Source: Labilibacter marinus (GTDB lineage: Bacteria > Bacteroidota > Bacteroidia > Bacteroidales > Marinilabiliaceae). Taken from it: a stretch of 64,000 nt of DNA. The position numbers and the translations under genes were made by a program. The DNA lies in NCBI RefSeq assembly GCF_001659685.2, contig NZ_LXYE02000039.1, positions 45,787 to 109,786 of the forward strand. Reading direction: 5' to 3'. Positions 34,523 to 43,363 of this stretch are shown one piece after another (positions within the stretch are counted from its first letter, which is position 1; each line of letters starts with the position of its first letter). The notes under the pieces are model-generated. The model was not told where the DNA came from. It saw nothing but the letters and a program-made list of their open reading frames with translations, and did not search any database.

Positions 34523-34930
34523 ATGAGTATTACTGTTAAAACAAAATATATTGGTGGCCTAAGAACTGAGAATGTACATATTCAGTCTGGAGCAAAAATT
34601 ATTACGGATGCTCCTTGCGATAATAGGGGTAAAGGTGAAGCTTTTTCTCCTACCGATTTGCTGGCTACTTCGCTGGGGAATTGTATAATGACAATTATGG
34701 GAATTAAAGCCATGGATAATCAGATTGATATTGATGGTACAGAGCTGAATATTACTAAAATTATGGCGGCAGACCCAAGAAGAGTTTCTGAAGTTGTGCT
34801 GGCTTTTCATTTTCCAGCTAAAGGATATACTGATGCACAAAAAGAATTAATTGAAAGTGTAGCTGGAACTAGTCCGGTACCTTTGAGTATTCATCCTGAA
34901 TTAAAACAGACCATTACGTTTAATTGGTAG
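34523..34930 (+). CDS. OsmC family protein
   Basis: 135 residues, cytoplasmic, OsmC/Ohr fold: FSPTDLLATSLGNCIMTIMGIKA carries the buried helix with the conserved Cys (GNC), and the C terminus has SVAGTSPVPLSIHPELK. OsmC proteins reduce organic hydroperoxides; many single-Cys Bacteroidota members are only provisionally assigned. Here the second peroxidatic Cys of Ohr is not obvious (the other Cys is in DAPCDNRG, about residue 33), so peroxidase activity is uncertain. The epimerase gene follows after 18 nt. Confidence 0.88.
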   Translation: MSITVKTKYIGGLRTENVHIQSGAKIITDAPCDNRGKGEAFSPTDLLATSLGNCIMTIMGIKAMDNQIDIDGTELNITKIMAADPRRVSEVVLAFHFPAKGYTDAQKELIESVAGTSPVPLSIHPELKQTITFNW

Positions 34931-34948
34931 TCTGACTAAGATAAATAT

Positions 34949-35956
34949 ATGGTATTAGTAACTGGTGGTACAGGTTTAGTAGGAGCACATTTAATATATC
35001 AACTCATTTCGAGTGGAGTTCAAGTGCGTGCTTTAAAACGAGAATCATCCGACATTGAAAAAACGCGATTTGCTTTTGCTTTTTATGGTGAAAAGGGGGT
35101 GCAATCATTTGAAAAGATTGAATGGGTGAATGGGGATTTGTTAGACTACGATTCCTTGTGTATTGCCATTGATGGGGTTGATAGAGTTTATCATACAGGA
35201 GCTTTAGTGTCTTTTAATCCTTCGTTAAAAGATGATATGATGGAGGTAAACGAAGCAGGAACGGCTAACTTGGTGAATGCTTGTTTAGAGAAGGGAATCA
35301 GTAAATTTTGTTTTGTGAGTTCTATAGCCACATTAGGTAATTCAAAAAGTGGAGAAACCATTGATGAATTTTCGTACTGGCAAGGTGGTAAGGATCATTC
35401 GGCTTATAGTATTAGCAAATTTAGAGCAGAGATGGAAGTGTGGCGTGCTACAAAAGAAGGTTTAAGTGCAGTCATCGTTAATCCATCCGTTATTGTAGGT
35501 CCTGGAGATTGGAATCAGGGAAGTCCTAAAATTATAAAAACAGTGTATAAAGGCTTGAAATTTTATACCCCAGGAGGCACCGGTTTTGTGGATGTAAGAG
35601 ATGTAGTTAAAGGCATGGTTCAATTAATGGATAGCTCCTTAGAAAATGAGCGTTTTATTTTAAATGGTGCTAATATCTCTTATCAATCTTTTTTTAGTCA
35701 GGTGGCAGGTGCATTAAAGGTAAAGGCGCCAAGCATAAAAGCAAAAAAGCATTTAATAGGCTTAGCCTGGAGGTTTGAAAAAATAAGAAATAAAATATTT
35801 GGTACGGAGCCTCTGATAACAAAAGATTCCGCCAGAACTTCATTAAAGACTACACGCTATTCGGGTAAGTTTATTCAGGAGAAATTAGATTTTGAATATA
35901 CACCGATCGAAAAAACAATAGTGGATACAGCAAACTACTTCCTTAAGACAAACTAA
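34949..35956 (+). CDS. NAD(P)-dependent epimerase/dehydratase, extended SDR
   Basis: 335 residues. Rossmann motif TGGTGLVGAH (5-14), FVSSIATLGN, and the catalytic YSISK (Tyr-Lys pair of the extended SDR family). The layout resembles dihydroflavonol-4-reductase-like and 3-beta-HSD-like SDRs rather than a sugar epimerase of known pathway. Probably co-transcribed with osmC. Substrate unknown. Confidence 0.88.
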   Translation: MVLVTGGTGLVGAHLIYQLISSGVQVRALKRESSDIEKTRFAFAFYGEKGVQSFEKIEWVNGDLLDYDSLCIAIDGVDRVYHTGALVSFNPSLKDDMMEVNEAGTANLVNACLEKGISKFCFVSSIATLGNSKSGETIDEFSYWQGGKDHSAYSISKFRAEMEVWRATKEGLSAVIVNPSVIVGPGDWNQGSPKIIKTVYKGLKFYTPGGTGFVDVRDVVKGMVQLMDSSLENERFILNGANISYQSFFSQVAGALKVKAPSIKAKKHLIGLAWRFEKIRNKIFGTEPLITKDSARTSLKTTRYSGKFIQEKLDFEYTPIEKTIVDTANYFLKTN

Positions 35957-36028
35957 TTGTTTTTAGAAAACAATATGCTTGGGCATCTGTTTATGAGTCA
36001 TATAAACGTGTGATTAATAATTATTGTT

Positions 36029-36388
36029 ATGAGTAAAACGAATAGAATAGTTTATTACGTTTCAACAGGTTTGCTGAGCTTAATGATGCTGATGTCAGCC
36101 GGAATGTATTTTTTTAATCACGAAATGGTGGCAGCCACTTTTACTAACTTAGGTTACCCCACCTATATTATTTATCCATTAGCAGTAGCAAAGATATTAG
36201 GTGTAATCGCCATCTGGACAAAGAAATCAAAGGCCTTAAAAGAATGGGCTTATGCTGGTTTTTTCTTTGATTTAATTTTAGCAGCTGGAGCGCACATCGC
36301 TATTAAAGATGGTGAGTTTATTCCTGCTGTAGTGGTTATTATATTGTTGGCTATTTCGTACAAGTACGATAGAAAACTTTTTGCTTAA
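36029..36388 (+). CDS. DoxX-like membrane protein
   Basis: 119 residues with four predicted transmembrane helices: VYYVSTGLLSLMMLMSAGMYF, YPLAVAKILGVIAIW, AYAGFFFDLILAAGAHIAI and AVVVIILLAISY. The AKILGVIAIWTKKSKALKEWAYAG segment is characteristic of the DoxX-like family. No enzymatic residues; role unknown. Confidence 0.85.
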   Translation: MSKTNRIVYYVSTGLLSLMMLMSAGMYFFNHEMVAATFTNLGYPTYIIYPLAVAKILGVIAIWTKKSKALKEWAYAGFFFDLILAAGAHIAIKDGEFIPAVVVIILLAISYKYDRKLFA

Positions 36389-36408
36389 TGGCAGTTGTAT
36401 AAAAAGGA

Positions 36409-36996
36409 TTAGTCATTTTTAATTTTTGAAACACCACCAGAAACAATAAATTTCATAACCTCTGCAGAGTTTGCCTCAACAGGGGTTATTTGTTTTTTAG
36501 GCACCACATATAATTCTCCCAGCATTCCGTATGAGCTCGGAAGATAAACACCTACCATGTCATCTACCCCTAATTCTTCTAAATTGGTGTTGGTGATAAA
36601 ACCAAATCGGTGTAATATTCCTGTTTCATCTAGCTTAACGATTACGGGCTGGTTGAATTTCTTCTCTCCTCCAACAAAGGCCGATAATAAATCCTTCACC
36701 GACGAATAAATCATTTTTATCAGTGGCGCTTTTTTCATCATTTTATCATATGCCTCTGATAATGGTGTAGAAATCATTCTTTGTCCAATATACCCAATGG
36801 CCGTTACGAGTACTAATATTAGTACTATACCTACGCCAGGAAAATTGTACTTTGCTAATTCACCACTTTTAAATAATTCTCGCTCCATGAGCAGACCATC
36901 TACCCATATTACGCTGAATACAATAACGTATACTGTAACCGCTAGAGGTACTATATATAATAATCCTTGAAGAAAAAATCTGATTAGCTTTTTCAT
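36409..36996 (-). CDS. DUF502 family membrane protein
   Basis: About 195 residues from the ATG at 36996 (a TTG form starts at 37017). Two transmembrane helices near the N terminus (GLLYIVPLAVTVYVIVFSVIW and GVGIVLILVLVTAIGYIGQ), then the DUF502 core with PLIKMIYSSVKDLLSAF and GVYLPSSYGMLGELYVVPK. Related plant COV proteins and bacterial members are membrane proteins of unknown role. Convergent with the DoxX-like gene. Confidence 0.88.
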   Translation of the reverse strand: MKKLIRFFLQGLLYIVPLAVTVYVIVFSVIWVDGLLMERELFKSGELAKYNFPGVGIVLILVLVTAIGYIGQRMISTPLSEAYDKMMKKAPLIKMIYSSVKDLLSAFVGGEKKFNQPVIVKLDETGILHRFGFITNTNLEELGVDDMVGVYLPSSYGMLGELYVVPKKQITPVEANSAEVMKFIVSGGVSKIKND

Positions 36997-37068
36997 GTAT
37001 TTAAAAAATTGTATCAAGACAGGCGAGCGTCGAAAGCCCAGCTTTTAAATCATTCCCCTGCATTAGAT

Positions 37069-37422
37069 TTATAAATTATTGAGCTCTTCTTTTTGCTTTT
37101 TAGTTAATTTAGAAACAACTAACTCGTAAGAATGATCAATCATCTTTTTAAGCAATTCAATTTTTAAGCTTCCTTCCATTTCAACTGTGTTCCAATGGCG
37201 TTTATTCATATGATAACCTGGCTGAATAGTCTCGTATTCTTCGCGTAAAGCAATAGCTTTTTCAGGATCACACTTTAAGTTGACCGAAAAGTTCTTGTTC
37301 AAACTAGTTAAAGCATACATTTTTCCAAGAACCTTAAAAACTAATGTTACCTCATCAAAAGGAAACTCTTCAGTTGTTCCTTTTTTTGAAAGGCAGTATT
37401 CTCTAAATTCTTCTATATTCAT
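37069..37422 (-). CDS. MmcQ/YjbR family protein
   Basis: 117 residues, CyaY-like fold: FREYCLSKKGTTEEFPF at the start, GKMYALTSL, and PGYHMNKRHWNTVEM. Described as a possible DNA-binding or uncharacterised fold protein. Part of a minus-strand run with yraN and LD-carboxypeptidase, though gaps are 31-63 nt. Confidence 0.87.
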   Translation of the reverse strand: MNIEEFREYCLSKKGTTEEFPFDEVTLVFKVLGKMYALTSLNKNFSVNLKCDPEKAIALREEYETIQPGYHMNKRHWNTVEMEGSLKIELLKKMIDHSYELVVSKLTKKQKEELNNL

Positions 37423-37453
37423 TTTTGCAATACATTATAATATATAACCCGCT

Positions 37454-37819
37454 TTAATTAGTGGGTGGATAAAAAGCTTCTTTAATATGATCGATTTTCC
37501 ATGTTGTGCCATCCGGAATTACAGAAACCACATCGAAACGAACTTCTAAATCAATATCGTTCTCCATGATATAAGCTTCGGTGGCGTCTACTAAAAAACG
37601 AATCTTGCTGTTTGTAATAGATTCTTGTGGATGCTCCCAATCTTCGGTCGATCTGGTTTTTATTTCTGCAATTATCAATAGATCATCCTTCTGAGCAATT
37701 AAATCAATTTCTTTAGGATGATAACGCCAGTTCCGTTCTAATATTTTATACCCCTCAGAGGCAAAATAAACGGCAGCTCTTTCTTCTCCTTCTTTACCTA
37801 GTTCGTTATGGTCGGCCAT
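37454..37819 (-). CDS. yraN: YraN/UPF0102 family nuclease-fold protein
   Basis: 121 residues with a restriction-endonuclease-like fold: GKEGEERAAVYFASEGYKILERNWR, then EIDLIAQKDDLLIIAEIKTRS, where the Asp and the ExK pair form a typical PD-(D/E)xK active site. Family members are widespread, small and of uncertain function (recombination-linked processing has been suggested). Confidence 0.9.
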   Translation of the reverse strand: MADHNELGKEGEERAAVYFASEGYKILERNWRYHPKEIDLIAQKDDLLIIAEIKTRSTEDWEHPQESITNSKIRFLVDATEAYIMENDIDLEVRFDVVSVIPDGTTWKIDHIKEAFYPPTN

Positions 37820-37881
37820 GGTTTTTGTTTTTCAAAATACAACATAATCATGTTTAATACAACCTTGATGCGTAAGTGCGT

Positions 37882-38784
37882 TTAAAAGGAAACCAGACTT
37901 ACTTCATCATTCATAACGTTTAACTCAACTTTCTCTCCTAATATTAAAGGGTAATTGGTTTCAATATGTCCTGCAGGGAAGTTAAAGGCTACAGGGTAAT
38001 TATATTCGGCAACAGCATTATAAATAATTTCTTCTATGCCTTGTCCAAAGGGAGTTTCATTGTCGTGCATATCCGTAAACTGACCAACTACCAAGCCCGA
38101 CAATTTCTCTAGAACTCCGCCTAGCTTTAGGTTGTACATGGTTCTATCCAAGTGATATAAATATTCAGATAAATCCTCTATAAATAGGATTTTGCCATTT
38201 GGGTCAAAGTCGTATTTCGTTCCACGCAAAGCATGAATTAAAGATAAATTTCCGCCAACTAATGTTCCTGTTGTTTTTCCTAATCGGTTAGTAGGATAAG
38301 GATTAATCACATATTCGGGAGACTGGCCTTCTAAAAAAGCAAAAAGAATATCAACGTCCGCCGAGCTATCTGTATAATTCGAAAAGCTCTTGGTCATTGG
38401 TCCATGAATAGAGGCTAAATCATGCTTTTGTAACGCAGCGTGCAAAACGGTAATATCGCTAAAGCCCACCAACCATTTAGGACTTTTTATTATTCCAGTA
38501 AAATCCAGTTGGTCAACAATTCTGATGGCACCATAACCTCCGCGTGTGCAAACAATCGCTTTTATGTTTTCGTCATCCATCATTTCTTGTAAATCATCTT
38601 TCCTGTTTGCATCAGTAGATGAAAAGTTAAAATGATGCTGATGAACAGATTTGCCAACTTTGGTTTTGAACCCCAGGTGCTCTATGCGAACACAGGCTTG
38701 TTTTACAATATTGCTATCAATTCGTCCTGCAGGAGCCACTATTCCAATAGTATCGCCTTTTTTAATTGAAGGAGGATGTATCAT
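37882..38784 (-). CDS. LD-carboxypeptidase (S66 peptidase)
   Basis: 300 residues, S66 family. The catalytic Ser is in WLVGFSDITVLHAAL (about 101-115), Glu in LFIEDLSEYLYHLDRTM, and His in NFPAGHIETNYP, giving the Ser-Glu-His triad of LdcA. It removes the terminal D-Ala from tetrapeptides during murein recycling. No signal peptide, so cytoplasmic. Confidence 0.92.
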   Translation of the reverse strand: MIHPPSIKKGDTIGIVAPAGRIDSNIVKQACVRIEHLGFKTKVGKSVHQHHFNFSSTDANRKDDLQEMMDDENIKAIVCTRGGYGAIRIVDQLDFTGIIKSPKWLVGFSDITVLHAALQKHDLASIHGPMTKSFSNYTDSSADVDILFAFLEGQSPEYVINPYPTNRLGKTTGTLVGGNLSLIHALRGTKYDFDPNGKILFIEDLSEYLYHLDRTMYNLKLGGVLEKLSGLVVGQFTDMHDNETPFGQGIEEIIYNAVAEYNYPVAFNFPAGHIETNYPLILGEKVELNVMNDEVSLVSF

Positions 38785-38891
38785 GAATTATATTCTTATC
38801 TAAAACTAAGTTGTAAATGTAAAAAAATACTTAAGTGTTCGCCAATGCAAATAAACATGCTTGTGAACTTTAAAAACTTTTAACCTTACCA

Positions 38892-38906
38892 ACTTTATAA
38901 ACTTTA
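38892..38906. repeat. AACTTT-type intergenic repeat, copy 1
   Basis: ACTTTATAAACTTTA, identical to the copy at 47596-47610, inside a run of ACTTT units (38870-38910) upstream of metG. Confidence 0.5.
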
Positions 38907-38914
38907 AAAAACCT

Positions 38915-38922
38915 TATCTTTG
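38915..38922 (+). promoter_or_regulatory. -7 promoter element of metG
   Basis: TATCTTTG (TAnnTTTG), 87 nt before metG; leader of about 80 nt. Confidence 0.55.
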
Positions 38923-39008
38923 CGGCAATCATATATGATGATGATAAATCCGTGCTTAAATATTTAGCCGGATTTTTATTTTTCACCATACAATTAGCGC
39001 TTTAGAAA

Positions 39009-41045
39009 ATGGATAATTTTAAAAGAACACTTGTTACAACAGCTTTACCGTATGCTAACGGACCTGTTCATATTGGCCACCTTGCCGGAGTATATGTTCC
39101 TGCGGATATTTATGTGAGATATTTACGAATGAAAGGTGAGGATGTTTTATTGATTGGAGGTAGCGATGAGCACGGTGTTCCTATTACTTTAAAGGCTAAA
39201 AACGAAGGTGTTACTCCGCAAGATATTGTGGATAGATATCATGGCATTATTAAAAAAGCCTTTGCTGATTTTGGGATGACCTTTGATGTTTATTCCAGGA
39301 CAACTTCAGAAACTCATTACGAAACAGCTTCTGAATTCTTTAAAACTCTGCACGAAAAAGGTGAGTTTGTAGAAAAGGTTTCTGATCAGTATTATGATGA
39401 TGAGGCTAAGCAGTTTTTAGCGGATAGATATATTACGGGTACTTGTCCGCATTGTGGGAATGATGGGGCATATGGTGATCAGTGTGAGAGCTGTGGTACT
39501 TCTTTAAATGCTACCGATCTTAAAAATCCAGTTTCGGTCATCTCGGGCAGTGTGCCAGTGGTTAAAAAAACCAAGCATTGGTATTTGCCTTTGGATAAAC
39601 ATGAGCCTTTCTTGAAAAAATGGATTTTAGAAGATCATAAAGAATGGAAGGCAAATGTATACGGTCAGTGTAAGTCTTGGATTGATTTAGGTTTGCAGCC
39701 ACGTGCAGTAAGTCGCGATTTAAATTGGGGTGTACCTGTTCCTGTTGAGGGAGGAGATGGAAAAGTATTGTATGTGTGGTTTGATGCACCTATTGGGTAT
39801 ATTTCTGCTACTAAAGAATTAACTCCTGAGTGGGAAAAGTATTGGAAAGATCCAGAAACAAAAATGCTACATTTTATTGGCAAGGATAATATTGTGTTCC
39901 ACTGTATTGTATTTCCAGCTATGCTAAAAGCTGAAGGTTCTTACAATTTACCAGAGAATGTTCCTGCCAATGAGTTTTTAAATTTAGAAGGTGATAAAAT
40001 ATCTACTTCAAGAAATTGGGCAGTTTGGTTGCATGAGTATTTAGAAGATTTTGAAGATCAGCAGGATGTGCTGCGTTACGTTTTGTGTGCCAATGCGCCA
40101 GAAACAAAAGACAACGATTTTACCTGGAAAGATTTTCAGGCTAGAAACAATAATGAATTGGTTGCCATATTAGGTAATTTCGTGAATAGAGCTATTGTGT
40201 TAACCCACAAATACTATGGCGGTAAAGCGCCTGCAATGGGCAGTGTTGTTGAGGATTTCGACAATGAAACTTTAGCGCAGATAGATGGAATAGTTAAAAA
40301 GGTTGAAGCTAGTTTGAATACTTACCGTTTCCGTGAAGCGGTTAAGGAGATGATGAATTTAGCTCGTTTAGGGAATAAATACCTAGCGGATACAGAGCCT
40401 TGGAAGTTGATTAAAACGGATGAGGAGCGTGTTAAAACAATCATGTATGTATCTCTCCAAATTACCGCTAATTTATCGGTTTTAATGGAGCCATTTTTGC
40501 CTTTTAGTGCAGTGAAGCTTCAAACCATGTTGAATTTATTCGGCGTTAACTGGGAGGATTTAGGACGTACAGATTTAATTCCCGAAGGGCACGAAATTAA
40601 TAAGCCTGAGCTTTTATTTGCTAAAATTGAAGATGAGCAAATTCAAAAGCAGCTGGATAAGTTAGAAGCTACAAAAACCGCTAATGAAGCTGCTGCTAAA
40701 ACAGTAGAGCCAGCAAAAGACAACATTAGTTTTGATGATTTTACCAAAATGGATATTCGTGTTGGTACAATTGTAAGTGCCGAAAAGGTAGCCAAAACGA
40801 AGAAGTTGTTAAAGCTTGAGGTGGATACAGGTATTGACGTAAGAACCGTTGTGTCTGGAATTGCAGAATATTACCAAGCGGATGAAATAGTTGGAAAGCA
40901 AGTGAATATTTTAGTTAATCTTGCTCCAAGAAAAATTAAAGGAATAGAATCTCAAGGAATGATTTTAATGGCTGAGGATGCGGATGGCAAATTTGTGTTT
41001 ATACAGCCTTCAGTAGAAGTTAAGCCTGGTTCAGGTGTAAGTTAG
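39009..41045 (+). CDS. metG: Methionyl-tRNA synthetase
   Basis: 678 residues, class I. HIGH box HIGH at 21-24, zinc knuckle CPHC...CESC (about 149-166), KMSKS-type signature as GDKISTSR (about 330), anticodon-binding helices and a C-terminal tRNA-binding (EMAP-like) domain (about 575-678: [20 protein letters not shown]). Charges initiator and elongator tRNA-Met. Monocistronic with promoter and terminator visible. Confidence 0.97.
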   Translation: MDNFKRTLVTTALPYANGPVHIGHLAGVYVPADIYVRYLRMKGEDVLLIGGSDEHGVPITLKAKNEGVTPQDIVDRYHGIIKKAFADFGMTFDVYSRTTSETHYETASEFFKTLHEKGEFVEKVSDQYYDDEAKQFLADRYITGTCPHCGNDGAYGDQCESCGTSLNATDLKNPVSVISGSVPVVKKTKHWYLPLDKHEPFLKKWILEDHKEWKANVYGQCKSWIDLGLQPRAVSRDLNWGVPVPVEGGDGKVLYVWFDAPIGYISATKELTPEWEKYWKDPETKMLHFIGKDNIVFHCIVFPAMLKAEGSYNLPENVPANEFLNLEGDKISTSRNWAVWLHEYLEDFEDQQDVLRYVLCANAPETKDNDFTWKDFQARNNNELVAILGNFVNRAIVLTHKYYGGKAPAMGSVVEDFDNETLAQIDGIVKKVEASLNTYRFREAVKEMMNLARLGNKYLADTEPWKLIKTDEERVKTIMYVSLQITANLSVLMEPFLPFSAVKLQTMLNLFGVNWEDLGRTDLIPEGHEINKPELLFAKIEDEQIQKQLDKLEATKTANEAAAKTVEPAKDNISFDDFTKMDIRVGTIVSAEKVAKTKKLLKLEVDTGIDVRTVVSGIAEYYQADEIVGKQVNILVNLAPRKIKGIESQGMILMAEDADGKFVFIQPSVEVKPGSGVS

Positions 41046-41069
41046 TATACGTTGAAAGCGAAAATATAT

Positions 41070-41102
41070 AAATAGCTGCCTCGTTGAGGTGGCTATTTTT
41101 TT
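41070..41102 (+). terminator. Terminator of metG
   Basis: AAATAGCTGCCTC, GTT, GAGGTGGCTATTT (two wobble pairs), then T run. Confidence 0.85.
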
Positions 41103-41113
41103 GCCCCAAAAAA

Positions 41114-41147
41114 GAAAAGCTAAAGATTCGTTAATCAATAGCTTTTC
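41114..41147. other. Hairpin of unknown role
   Basis: GAAAAGCTA and TAGCTTTTC pair perfectly over 9 bp, with a nested GATT/AATC pairing in the loop; no T run follows. It comes 11 nt after the metG terminator. Confidence 0.5.
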
Positions 41148-41531
41148 GGGTCATTTGGAAAACAACTAATTATACTTGGAGAATTAGTTTCTATGTTAAA
41201 ATAAATCGGAAATTAAATGGAATGTGTCATTCTGATATACGATACTAGAACGTATCTATAAAACTGTTTCATTGTGTCTTTTATAGGGTTATAGTTAATG
41301 AATGCTCTCCGAACAAAATACATTGTTGTTTTGGAATGACCATTTTAAAGATACGATAAAGAATTAAGAATCAAAATAAAAATTCTAAAAAAATATAATC
41401 GGAAATGACTAGGGTGCATAGGATTAGTCGCATTTTGTATTCAAAATGATAAGTTTTTGGCAGTGCTTTTCGGTAGGTGTAACTGCAAAAAAATAATTAA
41501 TGTTTCAATTTATGTCCAAATGTTTTATATC
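41148..41531. other. Intergenic region, nothing recognised
   Basis: AT-rich, no open frame of note. A weak inverted repeat (GATAC, 6 nt, GTATC) is near 41242-41257. No clear terminator for the convergent peroxidase gene. Confidence 0.35.
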
Positions 41532-43280
41532 CTACTGATCAGATAGTGTTTTTAAAAACTCAATAATTTCTTTCATTTCCTTATCGGTCAGATTTAAAGG
41601 TTCTAAAGGCAGGGTTTGATACGTACTAATTAAACCTAAGCCATGCCCGCCTCCTTTGTTATAAAAGTCCATTACCTCTTCTAGTGAATCGTATACCCCA
41701 TTATGCATATAAGGTGCAGTTACTGCAATATTTCGTAGAGTTGGGGTTTTAAAGAAGTGTTTTCTTTGTTCTGCACCAAGTACATTGTATCTCCCTAAAT
41801 CAGCCGATAAAAATGAATTTATGGTATCCTTGTTTGCTGGTGTTCCGATCATTTCTAATTCTGAAATATTAAAGTTGGGAGGTAAAGTGCCGTTGAATAA
41901 AGGAGCAAAGTGACAAGTAGCGCATTGTGCTTTTCCCATAAATAAGTTAAAACCGTTTATTTCAGCTGCGCTTAAATCGTTTTGCTCGCCTCTCATGTTC
42001 TCATCAAACGTAGAGTTAAACGGAGATAAAGTTCTAATATAATCAGCAATGGCGTTGCGAATATTAAACTCAGTTAAGCCATCCTTGTAAATAGAATCAA
42101 AACCGATCACATAGGTAGGATTAAGGTTAGCAGAGGCTTTTAAGTTGGAAAGGTTAGTATGGAATTCAGTTTCGTTATTTATTACGGCTACAATTTGTCC
42201 TTCTAAGCTTCCCGCTCTACCATCATGAAAAAATGCCTGTTGTAAAGCTGCGTATTTTAAAGTGGGACTATTTCGCATTTGGCCTTCAGCTAATTTTCGT
42301 CCATCTGTAAAAGCTAACTCAGGTAAATGACAACTACTACAACTAAATTTACTGTCTGTAGATAAGGTTTGGTCGTAAAACAGCATTTTGCCTAATTCTG
42401 CCTTTTGTGGAGAAAACTGGAGGTTGTAATCCATAAAATACTCCAAGTTGAAAGTAGAATCAGTAAATAAGTTCTCCGTGCTGTTAAGCAAGGCCAAAGT
42501 AAAAGGAAATTCAACTTTCCATTCGGAAGCTAAATCGTTAAGTAGAGCTAACTGTTTGTGCGTATGTTGCTGTATGAAATAGTATCGGTCAAAGCTTACG
42601 AAGTCATCATTTAGTGTATTAATAGCATGTTTAAATTCAATCAATAATGGCTCAATGCTTATAGTAGAATGTGATTCGAAGCATTTTAAGTACTCCATAT
42701 TAGCTTTATATACCACTTGACTTTCATTTAATGAATTGGCTAATATAGGAGAGTCATAACCCGATAAGCCAGTAAGTGCTATTTGAACAATTGATTGCTT
42801 TAACATCCAGATGATGTGATGAGGTTGGTAGTCTATTACGGTAGAATAACTTTTAATCAGTTTTAAGCGATTAGAGATGAGTTCGGTATGATGTGTTATT
42901 TCGTTATAATTAATGCTGTCTGCGTATATAAGTTCTTCCAGAACCTGAAAACCCGAGGCCTTCATTACTTTAATGTCAGTAGCATCTTCATCGTAAACTT
43001 TAATAAATGGTGATTGGTTTAAGAAGCTGTAGTTTTCTTTGTCAACAAAAGATAGGATTGGTTCTGTTTTTTTGAAGGCGTATCTAGCGTTTAGGTAATG
43101 TGCTTGTTGCTTATGTAGATCTATCTCAGTTTTTACACTGTCAAGGTATGAGATAGAGGCTTGAAGATTCGCCGCATATAGGTTTTGAAGTTTCTTGAAA
43201 CCTGATTTTTGCGTAGTTGGAGTTTTGCAGCTAATTAAAAATAAAAGAGCAAGAATGAGATAATTGACTGGGGTATTCAT
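41532..43280 (-). CDS. Di-haem cytochrome c peroxidase/MauG-like lipoprotein
   Basis: About 582 residues from the ATG at 43280, chosen because it gives a lipoprotein signal (LILALLFLISC); a TTG form reaches 43328. The first 290 residues are an all-helical domain without haem motifs, imelysin-like in appearance. The C-terminal half is a bacterial cytochrome c peroxidase with two CxxCH sites (CSSCH at about 314-318 and CATCH at about 453-457) and a TPTLRNIAVTAPYMHNG segment. It reduces peroxide or oxidises a protein or substrate in the periplasm. It follows the PhoX-like lipoprotein gene on the same strand by 83 nt and is probably in its operon. Confidence 0.88.
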   Translation of the reverse strand: MNTPVNYLILALLFLISCKTPTTQKSGFKKLQNLYAANLQASISYLDSVKTEIDLHKQQAHYLNARYAFKKTEPILSFVDKENYSFLNQSPFIKVYDEDATDIKVMKASGFQVLEELIYADSINYNEITHHTELISNRLKLIKSYSTVIDYQPHHIIWMLKQSIVQIALTGLSGYDSPILANSLNESQVVYKANMEYLKCFESHSTISIEPLLIEFKHAINTLNDDFVSFDRYYFIQQHTHKQLALLNDLASEWKVEFPFTLALLNSTENLFTDSTFNLEYFMDYNLQFSPQKAELGKMLFYDQTLSTDSKFSCSSCHLPELAFTDGRKLAEGQMRNSPTLKYAALQQAFFHDGRAGSLEGQIVAVINNETEFHTNLSNLKASANLNPTYVIGFDSIYKDGLTEFNIRNAIADYIRTLSPFNSTFDENMRGEQNDLSAAEINGFNLFMGKAQCATCHFAPLFNGTLPPNFNISELEMIGTPANKDTINSFLSADLGRYNVLGAEQRKHFFKTPTLRNIAVTAPYMHNGVYDSLEEVMDFYNKGGGHGLGLISTYQTLPLEPLNLTDKEMKEIIEFLKTLSDQ

Positions 43281-43363
43281 GATGGTAAATAAAATAGAAA
43301 TCCTGCCTACTACAATAATGTGTAGCAAGCAGGAGATGGTTTATAATTTAAAGGAGTTTTAAT

